DNA of 64,000 bases from SAR324 cluster bacterium JCVI-SC AAA005 (GTDB lineage Bacteria > SAR324 > NAC60-12), in NCBI GenBank assembly GCA_000224765.2, contig AGAU01000193.1, positions 1 through 64,000 of the forward strand. The letters are read 5' to 3'. The notes beneath the pieces are model-generated. The model made no database searches. It was not told the origin of the DNA and saw only the letters and a program-made list of their open reading frames with translations. The position numbers were made by a program, and so were the translations under genes. Positions 16,561 through 25,026 of the stretch are shown piece by piece; position 1 is the stretch's first letter; every line of letters begins with the position of its first letter.

Positions 16561-17346
16561 ATGAATATAACCCCTGAAGTAACTCCAATTCCCTGCCTGA
16601 AAGACAACTATGCTTATCTACTACGGTGTCCCTCCACAGGACTAACTGGCGTCGTAGATCCTTCAGCGGCCCAACCTTTAATAAAGGTATTGAGAGATAA
16701 AGGATGGGGCTTGGATTACATATTCAACACTCATCATCACTGGGATCATATCGGGGGAAATGAGGAATTGAAAAAGCAATTTCCAAGTATTCGAATTTTT
16801 GGTCATCAATCTGATCAAGGCCGTATTCCAGGACAAACTGATGGAGTACAGGATGGTCAAGTAATTGGATTCGGAGCATTTGATGGATTTGTTATTCACA
16901 ATCCTGGACATACCACAGGCGCAATAACTTATGTTTGGGGAAATGCAGCCTTCACCGGAGACACCCTTTTTGCTGGAGGTTGTGGTCGGATTTTTGAAGG
17001 ATCGCCTCAAGATATGTACTTCTCACTTCATCAAAAGATCGGTTTACTTCCACCTGAAACTAGACTCTATTTTGGGCATGAATATACCGAAAATAACTTA
17101 CAGTTTTCCTTAGATGTGGAGCCAACCAATCACAAAGCCCGAGTACTTTTAAAGGAGGTTAGCAAATTACGATTGGAGGGTAAATTCACTACCCCATCAA
17201 CAATTTCTCAAGAATTTGCCACAAACCCTTTTATGAGAACAACTGAACTAGAAATTCAAAAAAAAGTTCGCGAATTAGAGCCAGATGCTGATTTAAGTCC
17301 AGTGTCTGTATTTAGAGTGCTTCGAGAGTACAAGAATCACTTTTGA
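16561..17346 (+). CDS. gloB: Hydroxyacylglutathione hydrolase (glyoxalase II)
   Basis: 261-residue metallo-beta-lactamase-fold hydrolase. The metal motif T-H-H-H-W-D-H is at 57-63, with further ligands in N-P-G-H-T-T-G, F-T-G-D-T-L-F-A-G-G-C-G-R and G-H-E-Y-T. It completes methylglyoxal detoxification by hydrolysing S-lactoylglutathione. ATG 16561 is preferred over ATG 16528 because an AGGA lies 7 bases ahead and family members begin near P-I-P-C-L-K-D-N-Y. It stands 18 bp before anmK. Confidence 0.92.
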   Translation: MNITPEVTPIPCLKDNYAYLLRCPSTGLTGVVDPSAAQPLIKVLRDKGWGLDYIFNTHHHWDHIGGNEELKKQFPSIRIFGHQSDQGRIPGQTDGVQDGQVIGFGAFDGFVIHNPGHTTGAITYVWGNAAFTGDTLFAGGCGRIFEGSPQDMYFSLHQKIGLLPPETRLYFGHEYTENNLQFSLDVEPTNHKARVLLKEVSKLRLEGKFTTPSTISQEFATNPFMRTTELEIQKKVRELEPDADLSPVSVFRVLREYKNHF

Positions 17347-17364
17347 TTTTGAATAAGTCTGTTC

Positions 17365-18582
17365 ATGAATCCTTGGCAGCATCTTGAAAAAGTCCGGCAT
17401 AAATCCTCTAGATTATGGATAGGATTGATGTCGGGCACTTCTCTGGATGGATTGGATGTCGCCCTTGTAACGATAACCGGTTCTGGTTCCTCTACAAAAA
17501 TGTTTTTAGAGGCTTTTGCTTCGCTCCCTTACTCCGCAGAGTGGCAACAGTGCCTCCAACATTGCACAAATCCAATGGAGGTCAGTGCAATTGAACTTGG
17601 TCAGCTTCATGTTGCTTTGGGATCTCACTGGGCCGAACTTGTTCTACAGCAACTTCATGATTGGCAAATTGACTCGAAATCTATTGACGCTGTGGCCAGT
17701 CATGGTCAGACTGTTTTGCACCTACCTCCAGAATCTTCTCTGAGGGAGTACCTCCCGAAAACTTTCCTAAACCAATCCCCTGCCACTTGGCAATTAGGTG
17801 ATGCTGACCAATTGGCACAAAAAATAAATCTGCCCGTAGTATCAGATTTTCGCATGAAAGATTTGGCTGGTGGTGGTACAGGAGCACCTCTTTTACCATA
17901 TTTAGATTTTCTTCTTTTCAACAGAATTGGAGTTGTGAGGGTTGTTCACAATCTTGGAGGAATCAGTAATCTTACTTTTTTGCCAGGTTCAGATAACTCG
18001 AAAGAAGTATTGGCATTTGATACCGGCCCAGCAAATCTTCTCTTAAACATCGCAATGCAGCGTTCAGGCTCCAATGAGCTATATGATAAAGACGGTCAGA
18101 CAGCTGCAAAGGGGAAAGCAAACAAAATATTATTGAATCAATGGTTGAATCACCCCTACTTTAATTTAGGACTACCAAAATCAACTGGCCGAGAAGAATT
18201 TGGCTTTGATTTGATGAGAATCTGGCTGAATGAGGCAAAGTCGGCAGGGCTTTCTCTTCCCGATTTAATGGCCACACTCACGGCTTTTACAGCAGAATCA
18301 ATCAATCGAGCTTATAGAAATTTTTTGCCGAGAATGCCCACAGAGTCTTTTGTGAGTGGAGGTGGCTCGTTCAACAAGGAACTGAGAAAGCAGATTGGGA
18401 GAAGATTGCCCGAGGTTCAATTTCGAGATTTTTCTGAACTGGGCCAACCTGCGGAGGCAAGAGAGGCAATCGGGTTTGCAGTGCTGGGGAATCAATTTCT
18501 AGTCGGAGAGTCAACTACTTTCCCTGGTATCACTGGGAATCAAACATCAGTGATACTGGGTAAACTATCACTACCTAATTAA
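17365..18582 (+). CDS. anmK: Anhydro-N-acetylmuramic acid kinase
   Basis: 405 residues. ATPase-fold signature G-L-M-S-G-T-S-L-D-G-L-D (20-31) and further A-S-H-G-Q-T-V-L-H, N-L-G-G-I-S-N-L-T, F-D-T-G-P-A-N and V-S-G-G-G-S-F-N. It phosphorylates anhydroMurNAc released by lytic transglycosylases, recycling cell-wall sugar to MurNAc-6-P. The window also holds an MltD-like enzyme. Its last 12 bp overlap the 3' end of the convergent tsaB gene. Confidence 0.95.
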   Translation: MNPWQHLEKVRHKSSRLWIGLMSGTSLDGLDVALVTITGSGSSTKMFLEAFASLPYSAEWQQCLQHCTNPMEVSAIELGQLHVALGSHWAELVLQQLHDWQIDSKSIDAVASHGQTVLHLPPESSLREYLPKTFLNQSPATWQLGDADQLAQKINLPVVSDFRMKDLAGGGTGAPLLPYLDFLLFNRIGVVRVVHNLGGISNLTFLPGSDNSKEVLAFDTGPANLLLNIAMQRSGSNELYDKDGQTAAKGKANKILLNQWLNHPYFNLGLPKSTGREEFGFDLMRIWLNEAKSAGLSLPDLMATLTAFTAESINRAYRNFLPRMPTESFVSGGGSFNKELRKQIGRRLPEVQFRDFSELGQPAEAREAIGFAVLGNQFLVGESTTFPGITGNQTSVILGKLSLPN

Positions 18583-19236
18583 ACTCTTTGTTTGCACATC
18601 CTTCTTAATGTAGAGCGGTTGAACTTGTTCAATAGGCAATGCCTTGACTTGCCCAAGATGGACTGCTTGATGGATCATCCAAGCATCTGGAACAGGATAA
18701 TGAAGGAATAGTTTCTCTAGCTTGTTCAATTCTGGATCTCTTCTTTGTCCCAATTGTAGAATATGAGCTGGACTTTCCAAAACTGCATTAGGAAGGTCTT
18801 TGATTACAACGAGTTCAATTTCAGAAGTCATTTCTGGAACACCTTTTTCATTAAATGTAAACCAAGCCCAGAATACCTCCTGCCTCGTACAATTCAGCAT
18901 CACAGGGAAAGGCCTCAATCGAGGTGAAACTTGAAAAGCCATAACCTCCAAACTAGTTACGCAACGAATAGGCAGCTTTAGTACTTGCGCGATTGTGCGG
19001 ACTACACTAAGAGCAATTCTAACTCCTGTATAAGAACCCGGACCACGATTCACGATCAACTCATCAAGATTTTCTAGATCCCAATTCAAGTTTCTCAGCA
19101 GTTCCTGCAATTGTGCTAGGACAATCTTAGCATTGCGGCGCCTACAGTGAGTGTAAAGCAATGCCCTTACTTCATGATCTTCTAATAAACCTAGACTAAG
19201 ATTTTCAAAGAGAGTATCTAAAACAAGAGATTTCAA
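18571..19236 (-). CDS. tsaB: tRNA t6A biosynthesis protein TsaB (YeaZ)
   Basis: 221 residues of the ASKHA-fold TsaB family, which pairs with TsaD and TsaE to make N6-threonylcarbamoyl-adenosine at tRNA position 37. Hallmarks: M-K-S-L-V-L-D-T at the start, N-R-G-P-G-S-Y-T-G-V-R-I near residue 63-74, and C-V-T-S-L-E-V-M-A. It lies directly downstream of tsaE (4-bp overlap), a classic pair. Confidence 0.93.
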   Translation of the reverse strand: MKSLVLDTLFENLSLGLLEDHEVRALLYTHCRRRNAKIVLAQLQELLRNLNWDLENLDELIVNRGPGSYTGVRIALSVVRTIAQVLKLPIRCVTSLEVMAFQVSPRLRPFPVMLNCTRQEVFWAWFTFNEKGVPEMTSEIELVVIKDLPNAVLESPAHILQLGQRRDPELNKLEKLFLHYPVPDAWMIHQAVHLGQVKALPIEQVQPLYIKKDVQTKSLIR

Positions 19237-19691
19237 TTAAGCAACCTTTTGTAAAAAGAATCATGGCTACTCATGGTGAGTTCTCTACTGCCTTCTGAAA
19301 CATAGTTAATTTGGATATTCAGTACTCCATGATTTTCAATCAATGGCCTCAGCAGTTTTGGCCACTCTACCAGGGTGATTCCCTCCAAAGCAATTAATTC
19401 TTCAAGATCAAAGTCTTCTAATTCATTTCGATTTTCAAGGCGATATAAGTCCAAATGATGGATGACCCCCGAATCGCATGAGTACATATTCACCATGGTA
19501 TAGGTAGGAGAAGTAACCAAATTAATTGGAACCCCCAGACTTGCGCATATGTTTTTACAGAGAGTTGTTTTGCCTGAACCCAAATCACCTTCCATCATTA
19601 TTATACAGCCCGGTTCCAATATTTTTGAAAGTTTTGCTCCAGCAGTTGCTGTTGCCTCCAAATCAGATAAAAACCATTTGATCTCGATCAT
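19233..19691 (-). CDS. tsaE: tRNA t6A biosynthesis ATPase TsaE
   Basis: 152 residues. The Walker A motif G-D-L-G-S-G-K-T-T-L is at 35-44, followed by T-S-P-T-Y-T-M-V-N and H-L-D-L-Y-R-L, both family markers, and L-V-E-W-P-K near the end. The ATPase drives the TsaB-TsaD t6A reaction cycle. The ATG at 19691 is preferred over a TTG two codons earlier. Only 12 bp separate this start from the divergent gene at 19704, so both promoters must overlap the opposite gene or lie within it. Confidence 0.93.
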   Translation of the reverse strand: MIEIKWFLSDLEATATAGAKLSKILEPGCIIMMEGDLGSGKTTLCKNICASLGVPINLVTSPTYTMVNMYSCDSGVIHHLDLYRLENRNELEDFDLEELIALEGITLVEWPKLLRPLIENHGVLNIQINYVSEGSRELTMSSHDSFYKRLLN

Positions 19692-19703
19692 GAGCAAAAT
19701 TAG

Positions 19704-20348
19704 ATGAAACCTGTAGTTTTAGAATTCAAACGAGTCTGTTACCAAGAAAAAGGTGAAGAAGCAGATCTTTCTGAGGTCAGTTTTTCTTTAAGAAAAGGGC
19801 AACGGACAATTTTACAATGCATTCGTTCTGATCAGTTTGAAACCATCTGGCGATTATTGCAAACCAATCTAAAACCCCACGAGGGAAATATAAATGCTCC
19901 TGTTCGAGATCAATGCTACAGTAATAGACGTCTTGAAACAGGTTTGAATCTGCAGAAATCTGCTTTAGAAAATCTGGCTTCACCTCGATTTGTTATGCGT
20001 CCTTGGGTGGCAGGAAGGCCTAGAACATGGCAACAACTCGCAGATATACTGGAGGTTCCTAACAGCACTTTGCAAAGACCCTTAGATTCAGTTGAGTCCA
20101 ATGGGCTACAAAGAATAATTTGGATGTTTTTGTGGTGCTTGGACGTAGAACTCTTGATCTTAGAGACGGTTCTAGAAGATCTTGATCAATCCTTGAAAAG
20201 ACTAGTTTTGAAATGGTGGGAGGAATCCAAAGGAACAATTTTATATTTAGGAAAGCCTTCTGAAGATTTTTCCTTTCATAACCACTTTACTATCAAATCT
20301 AACGGACATCTGATTGATCAAAATTTCACACATGACCACTTTTGGTGA
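19704..20348 (+). CDS. Degenerate ABC-ATPase-like protein
   Basis: 214 residues with the outline of an ABC nucleotide-binding domain but without its catalytic motifs. The opening (V-L-E-F-K-R-V, then L-S-E-V-S-F-S-L-R-K-G-Q) matches the A-loop/beta region. The Walker A place reads L-Q-C-I-R-S-D-Q-F (38-46) with no G-K-S/T. The signature place reads E-S-N-G-L-Q-R (131-137), and the Walker B place reads L-L-I-L-E-T (150-155) instead of ending D-E. It is unlikely to hydrolyse ATP in the normal way. The frame is intact, so it may have kept a structural role. The 3' end overlaps yqgE by 23 bp in convergent orientation. Confidence 0.6.
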   Translation: MKPVVLEFKRVCYQEKGEEADLSEVSFSLRKGQRTILQCIRSDQFETIWRLLQTNLKPHEGNINAPVRDQCYSNRRLETGLNLQKSALENLASPRFVMRPWVAGRPRTWQQLADILEVPNSTLQRPLDSVESNGLQRIIWMFLWCLDVELLILETVLEDLDQSLKRLVLKWWEESKGTILYLGKPSEDFSFHNHFTIKSNGHLIDQNFTHDHFW

Positions 20349-20880
20349 ACAAAGCTGTGTAAGGTGAGATACCCAAGTTATCAAGAATGCATCCCCAACG
20401 TTGGTCGTAATCCATATCCATAATTAACGATTCATCTAACGGAGCAAGCCACCAAGATTCCTCTTGAATTTCACGATCCAGTTGAAAAGCACCCCAGCCT
20501 GAATAGCCAACACCAAGATGGTAAATTTTTGGTCCTCCACCATCCAGAATCGCCATTAGGATATCTTGTCCAGCACTCAGAGCTATTCTGGATGAAATTT
20601 CTGTGCTTGATTCACAAAGGTAGTCTGCCGTATGCAATGCCCAAAATGATTCTGGTTGCACTGGACCACCAATCAGCAAGGGTACTTCCAAATCGTTATG
20701 GTTTTGGAACTCTTCCTTCAGAATTTCCGTGACTTTTAAATCTGAAGGGTGGTTTATAACTAAGCCAAAAGCACCCTCCTCATTGTAGTCACAAAGTAAA
20801 ATTGCTGTCTTAGAAAAGTAGGAATCCTGTAAATTGGGTAGAGCCACCAAAATACCAGGAGCCAATTCTGACTGCTTCAT
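20326..20880 (-). CDS. YqgE/AlgH family protein (UPF0301)
   Basis: 184 residues of the YqgE/AlgH fold: A-P-G-I-L-V-A-L-P at the start, Y-N-E-E-G-A-F-G-L-V-I-N-H-P, L-I-G-G-P-V-Q-P-E-S-F and G-Y-S-G-W-G-A-F-Q-L. Function is not settled in any species; the family has been tied to alginate regulation in Pseudomonas only indirectly. The ATG 20880 gives a product of usual family length; an in-frame ATG at 20934 would add 18 residues. No strong ribosome-binding site favours either. Confidence 0.88.
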   Translation of the reverse strand: MKQSELAPGILVALPNLQDSYFSKTAILLCDYNEEGAFGLVINHPSDLKVTEILKEEFQNHNDLEVPLLIGGPVQPESFWALHTADYLCESSTEISSRIALSAGQDILMAILDGGGPKIYHLGVGYSGWGAFQLDREIQEESWWLAPLDESLIMDMDYDQRWGCILDNLGISPYTALFTKSGHV

Positions 20881-20979
20881 AGGGTTATCTATGCAGGGGT
20901 TCCAGAGTTTTCCAATCGGTAATGAAGGATTCATAATTTTCTGAAGGTTTCCAAATGATATTTTTGATGTAAAAGAAAA

Positions 20980-21975
20980 ATGACTGATCTGGACTTTAAT
21001 AAACTAGCGATAAATTACTTACGGCAAATTCGATACCAAAAACAAAAAAATGTAATCTGTCAATCCATCCAGAATCAATGGCAACACATCCTTGCAGCTG
21101 GTGGCCAACAGAATCTGATCGGTTTAGCCAGGCTGCGACATCAGTGGAATACTGATTTGGATCGTTTCCTCGCTAATCACACCTATCCCAGAAATATCTC
21201 ATCAATTTATAATTATTCACTCCTTGAACAAGAAGGTCAGTATTCCACGAATAATGATTTTCAAATGGCTTATCAAAAACTACTCAACCAAAAATTTAAG
21301 AAAAGGTTGGATTTAGTTACTGCAGTTAGAAAACTATTGCGCCGGAATTTTGATGGAGATGAAATCGAATTTTTGGAAGAAAGCATTCAGTCTGAATGGG
21401 TTGGAAGGTGTTTAAACCTGATCGTATATGACGCCTCTCTTCAACAATCTTTTCGACTAGAACAGGAAACATACATCAAATTATTTCAACGACTTCTTCC
21501 AAAATGGGATTTGGTAGAGATTCATTGTCAAATTAGTGATCCCCACTCACACCGAAGGGACGAAGAAAATTTAAAACAATTAAAGGAAAACTGGAGTTCA
21601 CTCGAAAAAAAAAGTTCCCAACATTTCTCTCCTGGATTTATACATCGACCAGGGAAAAATTGGGCCATTCTCTTCTGTTACTGCGATCAGGAACCAGAGG
21701 CTGATTGGGAGCAGGTAAGGGGTGAACTGTGGGTAGAATTACAAAAAAAGTTCCCAGCCATCTTAGTTTCTTTATCGACAATCGGGTTGCTCAGGCAAAG
21801 GCCGTCGAAAAACATGTTGTCATTGAAAGACTCCCTATACCAATTTGAAGAGTTGATAAAAATGAAATCATCTCCAAAACCATCAAAATTTACGAGCACT
21901 CAAGAATGTAAGTCTTCTGTGATGTCGATCCTTCAAAAACTTCATCAGAAATCACTTCTCAAAGTTTCTGAATAA
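20980..21975 (+). CDS. Hypothetical protein
   Basis: 331 residues, no family recognised. The N-terminal half is rich in Gln, Asn and aromatic residues and looks helical (L-R-Q-I-R-Y-Q-K-Q-K, F-K-K-R-L-D-L-V-T-A-V-R-K-L-L-R-R). The middle holds K-W-D-L-V-E-I-H-C-Q-I-S-D-P and a hydrophobic strand A-I-L-F-C-Y-C. No signal peptide or membrane segment is seen. It is divergent from yqgE and 28 bp before ppnN, so it could be co-transcribed with that gene. Confidence 0.6.
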   Translation: MTDLDFNKLAINYLRQIRYQKQKNVICQSIQNQWQHILAAGGQQNLIGLARLRHQWNTDLDRFLANHTYPRNISSIYNYSLLEQEGQYSTNNDFQMAYQKLLNQKFKKRLDLVTAVRKLLRRNFDGDEIEFLEESIQSEWVGRCLNLIVYDASLQQSFRLEQETYIKLFQRLLPKWDLVEIHCQISDPHSHRRDEENLKQLKENWSSLEKKSSQHFSPGFIHRPGKNWAILFCYCDQEPEADWEQVRGELWVELQKKFPAILVSLSTIGLLRQRPSKNMLSLKDSLYQFEELIKMKSSPKPSKFTSTQECKSSVMSILQKLHQKSLLKVSE

Positions 21976-22003
21976 TCTCACTCTTTATTGATTAACAGAT
22001 AAA

Positions 22004-23347
22004 ATGGACGCAACCATAACACTCGGACGAGGCCCCGAGTTTTTATTTAAACAAGAAATCAACCTTTTAACAGATAAAAGTGAAGCCGGCCTATATCACC
22101 GGTTTTGGAACTGTGCGCTTGCTGTTCTGAACTGTGGTGGACCTACAGCAGATACCCTTGAATTGCAAAAGCGTCACAAAGATTTTCAGATCGAAATCAA
22201 GCAAGGAGCTCGCGGCAATCTTCTAATCTTAAGAAATGCCCCTGAGACTGCTTTTGTCGATGGGGATATCATATCTGGACTTCAAGAAATGCTGTTCGCA
22301 GTTCTGCGAGACACTTTTTACCCTTATCTCTATGGCCCATTTGAATCCTCTGAACAAATTACCAACTTGGTGTTTCGAATGTTACGGAACGCAGAAATTT
22401 TTGATTCTAACACTGAAACTAATCTAGTCGTTTGTTGGGGAGGGCATCGTATTAACAGAAATGAATACCAATATACAAAGGAAGTAGGCCATCAACTAGG
22501 GTTGCGAAATCTAGATATTTGCACAGGCTGTGGGGAAGGGGCCATGAAAGGCTCAATGAAAGGAGCCACGATAGGTCATGCTAAACAACGTAGGCGCGGA
22601 GCCAGGTATGTCGGGATCAGTGAACCTCAGATTATTGCAGCTGAGTCTCCGAATCCAATTGTTAATGATTTATTGATTATGCCAGATATTGAAAAACGCT
22701 TGGAAGCCTTCGTAAGACTTGGTCACGGGATTATAGTCTTTCCTGGAGGTGCTGGTACTGCTGAAGAAATTCTTTATTTACTCGGTATTCTACTCCACCC
22801 AGAAAATGAGGATCTTCCTCTCCCGCTTATTTTTACAGGTCCAGAGAGTTGCCGGCCCTATTTTGCTCAAGTAGATCGATTTATTTCTACAACACTTGGC
22901 ACTGACGCCTGTCGAAAATATAAACTCATCATTGATAACCCAATTATGGTTGCTCAAGAAATGAAACTGGGCTTGCAGGCAGTACATAAATTTCGTGAGT
23001 CATCTCAACTCCCTCAATATTTTAATTGGGGTCTACATATTCAGGAAGAATTTCAACACGCTTTTGAGCCCACGCATCAAAACATGAAGAAATTGAAGAT
23101 TCACCAAGATCAACCCCGCCATATCCTTGCGGCTAACCTGCGAAAGGCTTTTTCAGGAATCGTGTGTGGTAACGTTAAAGAATCAGGACGTATAGCAATC
23201 GCTCAAGGAGGACCCTATGAGATTTATGGTGATCCAGAAATCATGCACCACTTAGATGAACTTCTGGAAGAATTTCAAAATCAGGGTCGCATGAGACCTC
23301 TGGAATCAAAAGGACCAGATACCTACAGGTTAATGAAGAAAGAATAA
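22004..23347 (+). CDS. ppnN: Nucleotide 5'-monophosphate nucleosidase, PpnN-like
   Basis: 447 residues matching the long LOG-family enzyme PpnN (YgdH), which splits purine and pyrimidine 5'-nucleotides to base and ribose 5-phosphate and is allosterically controlled by (p)ppGpp in E. coli. The central Rossmann domain has C-T-G-C-G-E-G-A-M-K-G and the LOG active-site motif P-G-G-A-G-T-A-E-E. Long N- and C-terminal regions as in YgdH are present, unlike the short cytokinin-type LOG proteins. It is a core gene here with no clear partner. Confidence 0.88.
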   Translation: MDATITLGRGPEFLFKQEINLLTDKSEAGLYHRFWNCALAVLNCGGPTADTLELQKRHKDFQIEIKQGARGNLLILRNAPETAFVDGDIISGLQEMLFAVLRDTFYPYLYGPFESSEQITNLVFRMLRNAEIFDSNTETNLVVCWGGHRINRNEYQYTKEVGHQLGLRNLDICTGCGEGAMKGSMKGATIGHAKQRRRGARYVGISEPQIIAAESPNPIVNDLLIMPDIEKRLEAFVRLGHGIIVFPGGAGTAEEILYLLGILLHPENEDLPLPLIFTGPESCRPYFAQVDRFISTTLGTDACRKYKLIIDNPIMVAQEMKLGLQAVHKFRESSQLPQYFNWGLHIQEEFQHAFEPTHQNMKKLKIHQDQPRHILAANLRKAFSGIVCGNVKESGRIAIAQGGPYEIYGDPEIMHHLDELLEEFQNQGRMRPLESKGPDTYRLMKKE

Positions 23348-23590
23348 TTAATTTCTTCATAAATTGAATGATCAAATAGCTGATTGATTAAATGAACTTT
23401 TATCCCAAAGATATCCTGGTAATGACATTTGGCTTTTTTCATTTGGATCCTCAATATGACATCCAGAAATTTCATTCGATTTATGTATTCGTGCTAGCGT
23501 CTGTAGTTACTAAAGAATTTTTTGTTCAAGATTAATGAACATAGGGGGACATTTGAATTACCAGCGTTGTTTCTTGGATTGGAGCCAGGT

Positions 23591-23631
23591 GCATTCTGTG
23601 TTAGCAAGGCATTCTGTGTTAGCAGGGCATT
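23591..23631. repeat. 18-bp tandem repeat, 2.3 copies
   Basis: GCATTCTGTGTTAGCAAG (23591-23608) is followed directly by a copy differing at one base (23609-23626) and the first five bases of a third. It lies in non-coding DNA. No function is suggested; replication slippage is enough to explain it. Confidence 0.8.
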
Positions 23632-23813
23632 AAGAAGGCCCTTAAATTGACCAAGAACCTCAATTAATAAGGATTTGGGAGATGTCTTCAGGTCCATAAT
23701 ATCCTAATTGGGTTCTACTGACGACCGCAACGGGCACTATTGAAGCCATTGTATTTTTTAAGTTGGACCACCCTAAGTATATAAGCACTAGCTTGAGCAA
23801 AAAATAAAAAGCA

Positions 23814-23966
23814 ATGAGAATTTTGAAAGCTGAGGGATACACAGGTTCTTTTGATGTGTAAATCAAGCAAACTGTTCAGTACCTTCATGCTGAAAAAATA
23901 GATGACCGAAATTTAGAATCACTTTACCGAGAAGTCAGAAAATTTAAGTCTGATCAAGCAGGTTAA
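23814..23966 (+). pseudogene. Possible relic of a small helical protein
   Basis: One frame from ATG 23814 gives 15 residues, an in-frame TAA, then 34 more residues (including H-A-E-K-I-D-D-R-N-L-E-S-L-Y-R-E-V) before TAA 23964-23966. The downstream part is amphipathic and protein-like. I do not recognise the family, and a chance open frame is quite possible. Confidence 0.25.
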
Positions 23967-24132
23967 TTGCAACTCGACCGAACAAATTTTCTTAGAGAGC
24001 TGATTTGAGCTTACTTTGAAGTGAATCAAAAAATCTTGTCTTGCGCTGAAATAATGCGATAGTTTTTTAATCCACCCTGACCCTGTCAGAAAATCCTCAG
24101 GTTCAAAAGTCCCCTCAGGAAGCCCCCTAAAT

Positions 24133-25026
24133 ATGCTAGTTATGATAGCCGATGCAAACCCTGAATCGCGGGAACAGCTATGTAATTTTCTTAGAAATCA
24201 AGAGTATGAAGTTCTGATTGCTAAAGATGGCGAAGAAGCTTTGGGAATCTTTCACGAACAAAAAGAGATTCAGGTAGTTTTCAGTGGTTTGATGATGCCA
24301 AAACTTGGTGGACTCGAACTTATGAAGGAATTGAAAGCCATTAATAGAAAATTGCCCTTTGTAGTTCTGATTCCTTTGGAATTTCCTGATATGGCCCGCC
24401 AAGCCCTTCGTCAGGGAGCCTGCGATTTCCTGATTCGTCCCTTCACAAATCGTGATCTTCATCGGACACTAAAACGTGTGAATTCCTTGATGGCTGATTC
24501 ACGCTTCAGCAACTATTGTTTGGAACACTCCATTCTCGAAAGCAGAACCATTGAGATGGAGAACGATTTTGAATACATTGGTTCCATTACAACCTTCATC
24601 ACCAGAAACCTTCCTCGTTATGAGATTGTAAGACCTGATGAACTCTTTACAATACGAATTGTACTCAAAGAAGCTCTGGAAAATGCCATCGTTCATGGGA
24701 ACCTTCAAATGACTGATGTATTGCATCGCTTGGGGTTTGAAGAGATGCGTGAAGCAATTGCTGAAAGACGTGAGGAAGAACCCTATCGGAATCGTAGAAT
24801 AGTATTAAGTTACAAAATAAGTAAAAACTCTGCGAAGTATGTGATTCGAGACGAAGGCAAAGGCTTTGATCACACTTATGAGGCTGGAAATCAAGAAATC
24901 GAGGAAATTTTTCAAAATACGGGCAAGGGATTGCTCTTAATCACTAACTTCATGCATGAGGTATATTGGAATGAGCGCGGTAACGAAATCACCATGGTTC
25001 GCTATCGCAAGCGCAACAAAAGCTAG
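24133..25026 (+). CDS. Pseudo-receiver fused to an RsbW-type ATPase domain
   Basis: 297 residues. The first 115 have the response-regulator receiver fold, but the phospho-acceptor site reads V-V-F-S-G-L-M-M-P, with Gly at about residue 52 where Asp is expected, and the conserved Lys is Arg (F-L-I-R-P-F, R102). The second half is a GHKL ATPase domain of the anti-sigma/serine kinase kind: N-box E-A-L-E-N-A-I-V-H-G-N (180-190), D-E-G-K-G-F-D (240-246) and G-K-G-L-L-L-I (264-270). No HisKA phosphoacceptor helix is present. It may act by binding or phosphorylating a protein partner such as an anti-anti-sigma factor, with a receiver that senses something other than phosphate. The end overlaps the next gene by about 56 bp. 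Confidence 0.85.
   Translation: MLVMIADANPESREQLCNFLRNQEYEVLIAKDGEEALGIFHEQKEIQVVFSGLMMPKLGGLELMKELKAINRKLPFVVLIPLEFPDMARQALRQGACDFLIRPFTNRDLHRTLKRVNSLMADSRFSNYCLEHSILESRTIEMENDFEYIGSITTFITRNLPRYEIVRPDELFTIRIVLKEALENAIVHGNLQMTDVLHRLGFEEMREAIAERREEEPYRNRRIVLSYKISKNSAKYVIRDEGKGFDHTYEAGNQEIEEIFQNTGKGLLLITNFMHEVYWNERGNEITMVRYRKRNKS

Larger units (their letters stand above)
23348..24132. other. Long gene-poor stretch
   Basis: 785 bases with no intact gene I can support. It contains a small tandem repeat (23591-23631) and a broken small frame (23814-23966). Minus-strand frames of 67-68 codons (about 23494-23866) have no family signature. The 3' part must hold the promoter of the response-regulator-like gene that starts at 24133. 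Confidence 0.55.
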
